Of a stretch of DNA of 64,000 nucleotides, positions 58,948 to 64,000 are shown in pieces (position 1 is the stretch's first letter; each line of letters starts with the position of its first letter). Where the stretch lies: NCBI GenBank assembly GCA_023678885.1, contig CM042983.1, positions 24,100,279-24,164,278 of the forward strand, read 5' to 3'. The DNA is from Pogostemon cablin. Its lineage: Eukaryota; Streptophyta; Magnoliopsida; Lamiales; Lamiaceae. The translations under genes and the position numbers were made by a program. The notes beneath the pieces are model-generated. The model was not told the origin of the DNA and searched no databases. It was given only the letters and a program-made list of their open reading frames with translations.

Positions 58948-60855
58948 TGATCGTCGTTATTTTCACCTAGATTTTAATATCTTTTTGTATGTCTTTTCGT
59001 ATTATTTTATCCGTATTTTATGTGTATTTTGGTTGTGTTATATGTTTTCATGGAATGTGTGTGAATGAGCCTAAACATGTTAAAAATAGGTAAAAAATGG
59101 AGTCGAGAGCTGAAACAAGCAAGAAACAAGCTGACGGGACCCAACTCGAGTTGTAAGGTGCAACTCGAGTTGCCAACTCGAGTCGAGTTGGGGCCCAAAA
59201 GTTGTCCAGAATCGTCCAGTAGCTTAACTCGACTTGGGAGAGCCAACTCGACTTGCAGCTCGAGTCGAGCTGTGTCTCTCAAAGTCGAACAGCAAGTCGT
59301 GCGGAGCAGGGCAAAGTTCAAAATTATGCAGTGTGCTTACTCGAGTTGCCAAGTTGTGTTTACAACACGACTTGGCAACTCGAGTCGAGTAGGGCCTTCG
59401 AAGGAAATTAAGTTTCAGAGCCTCGCAACACGACTGAACATGTGAAAGCTCGAGTTGGCGACACGAGTCGAGCTGGGATAGCTCAAGTTGTATTACATGC
59501 AACTCGACTCGAGCTGCTAACTCGAGTAAGACAGGCCAAGTCGAGTAAGGGCACTTTGGGTCAAAAATCCGGATTTTTACCTGCCAACGTGTGTAAGTAT
59601 ATGTAAAAAGCCCAGTTGATGATTAATCCGTTGCCCAACTTGGAGAGGGTATAAATAGCCTCAAGTTCAATATTTGAAGAGAGATTGAATATTCCACACA
59701 AGGGTTTCAAATCTACACCGAGATCACACACCATTTCCTCCATTTCACACCATCATCTTCATCCATCTTCATCCATTCTTCATCCCTTCCATTTGGGTGC
59801 TAGAGACCTCAAGAATTCAAGAGCTAGAGGTGGAGATCAAGAAGAATAGAAGATTCTCTTCAAGAAATTGATAGGGAAGATCTTATTCATTTTGTATTTC
59901 TTTTGGATTTGAAACTATGGATATGTGTAATGGATCATTCATGTGTTTTGTTACCATTATCATGTTAGGCTAATCCCTCTAGTGGGATTAGGAATATGAA
60001 GAGCATATTAGGTTTATATTATTATGTGGATTAAATTGGTTTTTGACTTAATTGATGTTGGTTTCTATTCATGGGCTTTAATTGTTTTGATGTTGTGATG
60101 ACATGGTTTGTTATTCATGAATGATTATTGGTTTAATGGATTGTTGATCAATGGATGATTTATGATAATTAAGTGCTATTATAATATTCATGTGTATATT
60201 GCTTGGAGTGAGATGGAAACGACCCTCTTAAGTATTAGAAAGGCATGAATAGACATCGAGTTTGGGTTTGACCAAAAGGATATTTGAATTCGATGAGGGG
60301 AACCAATCCATTCATTAGTTTTAGTACACAAAAAGGGAGAATTAATCCTATTTAGTACCTTTGAAGTGAGATTGGGAATTAATTAGTACCTAGATGGAAG
60401 AGGTTAGTGTTGGGCTTTGATCTTAAGTGCTTTTGGGAGTCTCAAGTGGATCAACAACCTTTGTAACCCGAAAGGGAGCTTAGGATATAATCGTGATCAC
60501 CCTTAATCTACATCAATTGAGTTGAATTGCCTTTGAATGATAATATGAATTGAATGTATTTGGATGTTTCTAATCCTATGTTTTTCCATACTTGAACTTT
60601 AGCACCTATTCTCTTTTCTCGTTAATCATATTACTTGTCATTTCTCTTAGTTGCTATTTTATTTACTTGCTACTTGCTTTAGTTGATAATTTCAAACTCA
60701 AAACCCCTATCATCCTTACAAAAGTGACATAAACATGAGCACATGTATTGTACTAATCCAAACCTAACTCCTTTGTGGTTCGATAATTTTATTCCTTGGG
60801 ATATACTTCTACAACGACCGAGTATTCTTACTTGTGAGTAAAAAATATTCAAACA
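58948..60855 (+). repeat. Inner element 3' LTR
   Basis: 1,908 bp, pair of 52,113-53,993; begins TGATCGTCGTTATTTTCACC and ends ATATTCAAACA. Confidence 0.92.
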
Positions 60856-61461
60856 GCTAGTGCCCAAAACTGGTACCTCAAGAGAAGGAAAGAAATGCAT
60901 ATGTTGTGCGTGGAAATGAAAAATTGAAGAGAAAAGGAGGATGATGTGCTTGAATTGAAATGATGAAGAAAAATAAAAGATCATGATGGACTGCCGCTTG
61001 ATTGATCCGAGTTTGAGTCACTTATCCATATATTTCCTACCTTTACCAAAGAGCCAACATTACATCCAAATAAAAGTCCTTTTTGATCCCATTATTGAAT
61101 CATACTTTTTAGTGGTGGAGAGTTTGAGACGTTTGGCATTTTATGGTTATTCATGCACTTGAATTGAATTTGAGCGTAAACACCATATCCCATAAGTGTA
61201 CATCTTTTACACTTGAGTGCGAGTGATATACTTCCCGTGAGAATAAGTTGATGGAGCATTTTAATTGGTAGTAATTGTCTTAAATTGTATGCTATGAATA
61301 AATTATTGCATGTAATGAGAGTGCATGACTGGAGATAATGACAATTTTGTGTTGAATGGCCTAGTTGTCATGTCCTTTTTTCCCTTAGATTTTACACACT
61401 ATCTTTTTCTTTGTTCGATTTCGTTATTCGGGGACGAACAACATCTTATGTTTGGGGGGTT
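60856..61461 (+). other. Outer element tail, right part, with PPT
   Basis: It resumes the outer element after the nested insertion (GCTAG duplication at 60,856-60,860). There are no genes. Near the end, TTGTTCG (61,411) and CGAACAA (61,435) form a stem before the PPT tttggggggtt (61,451-61,461). Confidence 0.7.
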
Positions 61462-63235
61462 TGTTAAGTATGAAAATCTTCGTATTTAAAGTCTGATTTA
61501 GCACTGTTGTATGGAATTTATATCCGTATTTGAGCATCTTGTGGTTGAATTGTATATATTTATGTTACAGATGCTTGTGAGGTGTTATTTTGTGTTTTTA
61601 GGTAGAAAACGGGGGTAAAAAGAGCAAAATCGGAAGTCAGGAGTGAAGTCGGGAGGAGGACAGCAGCTGACACAACTCGTGCTAACCAGGAAGGGCACTC
61701 GTGCCAGCCAAAAGTAGCACTCGTGCCAGCCACATGCAGCACGAGATAACACCGCCGCCCAGCACGTCCCGAAAGAGCATGACTCGTGCCATAATTTGCA
61801 CGACTCGTGCCATACTCAAATGGGCAAATTATTTTGAGTTCTTTATATGGTTGGAAAGCCAAGGAAGAGAGGATCATGTGAGCATAGAAATCACCTCAAT
61901 TGAAGATTGAATAAAGAAGTTATGAGCAAAATTTTGAGGTCGCACAGACTGCCGACGGGTGACAAGACCCGTGCAGGCGTGCAACACTAGTGGGTGGCAC
62001 GACCCATGCCATGGTCAGCATGACTCATGCCTGGCACGATGAGTGCCAAGCCCCAACATGTCTAAAATGCATTTTTTGCCTCGTTCGTGTTTTTGACGTG
62101 AAAAAGCCCACTTTTGAGAGAGAATTCGAAAATTTCAAGCCTTCAACTATAAAATGAGCCCTTGGGGTGTTCCAAAGCCTAACTCTCCATAATCCTACAT
62201 ACTTTTCCATGCCCTTTCCCTATCAGAATATTCACCATCCCATCCACCCATCCCAGGGGTGTTCATCAGTGTTGCTTAATTGAGAAGGAGAACAAGAAGG
62301 TTCAGAATCACAGAGGAATGAACGGAGAATCACACCACATCTAGGGTTTTTCTTATTCTTTCTTTCTTAATTTTGAATAATAGACCTTTGGGTTTACTTT
62401 CATATCCAACCATGTGTGTTGCTTGTAACACCATAGGCTAGTACTTCTTGGATAGTGCTAGGTTTTGAAGGTTTGAATTGGATTGAAAAGATTACCTAGA
62501 CTAGGTTATGGATTTCTGCAGTATTCTTATTTCAGTATTAATGTTTTGAATTAAGATTAATATTTTTATCTTATATGATATGTCCTTATTCATGAAGATG
62601 CCAATTACCTTTGCATATTTATGATTATTGCTTGTGTCAAAAGTGATTATATTTTTCTGTCTATTTATGGGTAAAGGGAACTTAACCATATAATATTTTT
62701 TATTAGAATAATTAATATTGGACACTTAATATATCTATTAATTACCATTCTAGAGGATTTAATTTCTTAGCTTGTTAGGTGGGAATTGGAGATTAATTCT
62801 TAAGTACCTAGAAGGGAGTAGGAATTATTCTTCTGCATCTGAGGATTTGAACCAGATATATGTGTTAAGTTTACTTTACCAAATGGATTTAATATAATTA
62901 AGTGATTGCTTTTATAAAATCTGCAGGAATTCTAACCGATTGTCTAGTGACTTAATTTGAGCAATTTAACTGGATTTTCTAGTGCTATCTATCTTCTCTC
63001 TTGAACACTTCATCCTTATTTTTATTTACTATTTTATTATTTTTAGTAATTATTTTCTGCATTTTTAGTTTAATTCATTCTCTTGAAAATCCAGATTTGT
63101 CTTAGGTTAGACTTGTCATAAGTAGGTTAAATAGTAAGTCTTGAATCATCCTTTGGGTTCGATAATAGACTTGGTTACACGCTTATCTGTAATTGATTCC
63201 CTACACTTGGAGACACGCAAAAAGGTGAACAAGCA
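61462..63235 (+). repeat. Outer element 3' LTR
   Basis: 1,774 bp, pair of 45,621-47,371; starts TGTTAAGTATGAAAATC and ends GTGAACAAGCA. It carries an extra gccagccaaaagtagcactc unit in its palindrome array compared with the 5' LTR. Confidence 0.92.
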
Positions 63236-63240
63236 ATATT
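63236..63240. repeat. Target-site duplication, outer element (right)
   Basis: ATATT, equal to 45,616-45,620. Confidence 0.93.
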
Positions 63241-63285
63241 CTTGACAATTGGGGATTTAATTAGTGTGTAGGAAAATGCGCAACA
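63241..63285 (+). mobile_element. Solo LTR, right end
   Basis: These 45 bases, ending gcgcaaca, complete the solo LTR begun at 43,977 (about 1.69 kb in total). They are followed by CCTTC (63,286-63,290), matching the left duplication. Confidence 0.65.
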
Positions 63286-63290
63286 CCTTC

Positions 63291-64000
63291 CATAATGGCT
63301 TAAAAAGTAAGTTATTTGGTGTTACGTCAGGTCCACTTCAAAAATAAAAAACTTCTACCTTCAAAACAAAACTCTTCCCCCAACAATAAACCCAAAAAGT
63401 AAATTTTATAGGGAACCCACCTCAATTTCTTTTTATTCTTCTTTAATTTATTAACGATATTTACCTAATTTTCATATAAATTATAAGACAGCCACTTCCA
63501 AGGGACTGATTCTAGATATTTTTTGTAGAACTGGATCCTCTATAATTCAAATGGATTAAATTTTGGTTATGGATCAAAATTAACATTCAAAATTTCCTTA
63601 CCCTCTTGTAGCATTCACATTCTCTCTCTATTTTTATGATTCTATCTCCCACTGCCTATTCGCTAAAGATGATGGATCCCCCTGCCATCATGTTTGTCGC
63701 CCAATTGTCATCATCTTTCATTCTCCAAACAATGTCATCCCACCTCAACAACGACTTCCACTTCTCACTTAAGGCTGAGAATTAGGATGGATATGGATGT
63801 GGCTCGTGGAAGGCAGCACGCATATGAGTGGATTTCTTTGTGTGTGGATTTCTCTCTCTCATGATAGGAATACATCTTATTTATGATCTCTGTTTTACAA
63901 CTCGTGATTTTGGGTAGTTGACAATAAGTCTTTGTTTAAAATACATGGGACAAATTATTGGAGATTAGGGATTTAATTGATTGCTTTTAATTACAACATC
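63291..64000. other. Intergenic DNA
   Basis: AT-rich sequence with short CT-rich parts. No gene, terminal repeat or conserved motif was recognised. Confidence 0.5.

Larger units (their letters stand above)
52113..60855 (+). mobile_element. Inner Athila-like element, gag-PR only
   Basis: 8,743 bp. LTRs 52,113-53,993 (1,881 bp) and 58,948-60,855 (1,908 bp), both starting TGATC and ending ATATTCAAACA, with PBS TGGCGCCGTTGCCAAGGG and a PPT preceded by a hairpin. It encodes gag and protease only; 56,625-58,947 has no coding signal. It sits in the tail of the outer element, in the same orientation, and is a different family by LTR sequence. Confidence 0.9.
45621..63235 (+). mobile_element. Outer Athila-like element, gag-PR only, interrupted
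   Basis: The LTRs are 45,621-47,371 and 61,462-63,235; the PBS is TGGCGCCGTTGCCAGGGA and the PPT TTTGGGGGGTT, with a 5-bp ATATT duplication. Without the nested element (52,113-60,855 plus one 5-bp duplication) it is about 8.9 kb. The internal region encodes gag and an aspartic protease followed by an open C-terminal extension, then about 1.9 kb of non-coding tail. No RT, RNase H or integrase motif is found in any frame offered by the sequence, so it would need proteins from another element. Confidence 0.88.

Noticed and set aside
52306..59548. Regular short repeats resembling a CRISPR array
   Set aside because: Units are degenerate quasi-palindromes without constant spacers, and lie in plant LTRs.

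Overview
This is nuclear DNA of a flowering plant, almost certainly a eudicot. It holds two multi-exon plant housekeeping genes in a sea of plant-type LTR retrotransposons and MITEs. The exact species cannot be read from the sequence; an asterid is only a guess.

Layout. (1) 1-16,587: a decayed Ty3/gypsy element on the minus strand, Tat-like by its domains, with gag, protease, RT, RNase H and integrase. Its 5' LTR is split by a young, complete Ty1/copia element (7,418-15,816, minus strand, 5-bp TSD GATTC, near-identical 1.2-kb LTRs, two premature stops in pol). (2) 16,588-17,800: MITEs and short tandem repeats in front of gene 1. (3) 17,819-26,950, plus strand: a 14-exon gene for a DGS1/NCA2-family mitochondrial outer-membrane protein (603 aa). 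(4) 26,951-33,187: the intergenic space between two convergent genes, with six Stowaway-like MITEs in 2.4 kb, a foldback element, a 197-bp tandem repeat and a hAT-like element nested in a MITE. (5) 33,188-40,429, minus strand: a 13-exon gene for an SGB1/plastidic-glucose-transporter-like sugar carrier (484 aa). (6) 41,060-43,976: decayed repeats. (7) 43,977-63,285: three LTR units inside one another. A solo LTR (TSD CCTTC) is split by an Athila-like element (45,621-63,235, TSD ATATT), which is itself split by a second Athila-like element (52,113-60,855). Both Athila-like elements have a tRNA-Asp-type PBS, gag, protease and a PPT, but no recognisable RT, RNase H or integrase. (8) 63,291-64,000: unremarkable AT-rich DNA.

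The two host genes look functionally unrelated neighbours: one is tied to mitochondrial lipid biology, the other to hexose transport. The retrotransposons give a relative history. The solo LTR is older than the outer gag-PR element, which is older than the inner one; the Tat-like element is older than the copia element.

The least explained part is the gag-PR-only Athila-like pair. Each LTR carries a dense array of quasi-palindromes at the same place upstream of a TATA box, but built on a different core sequence (GCACGACTCGTGC in one, CAACTCGAGTTG in the other). One element repeats its own array inside its coding region.
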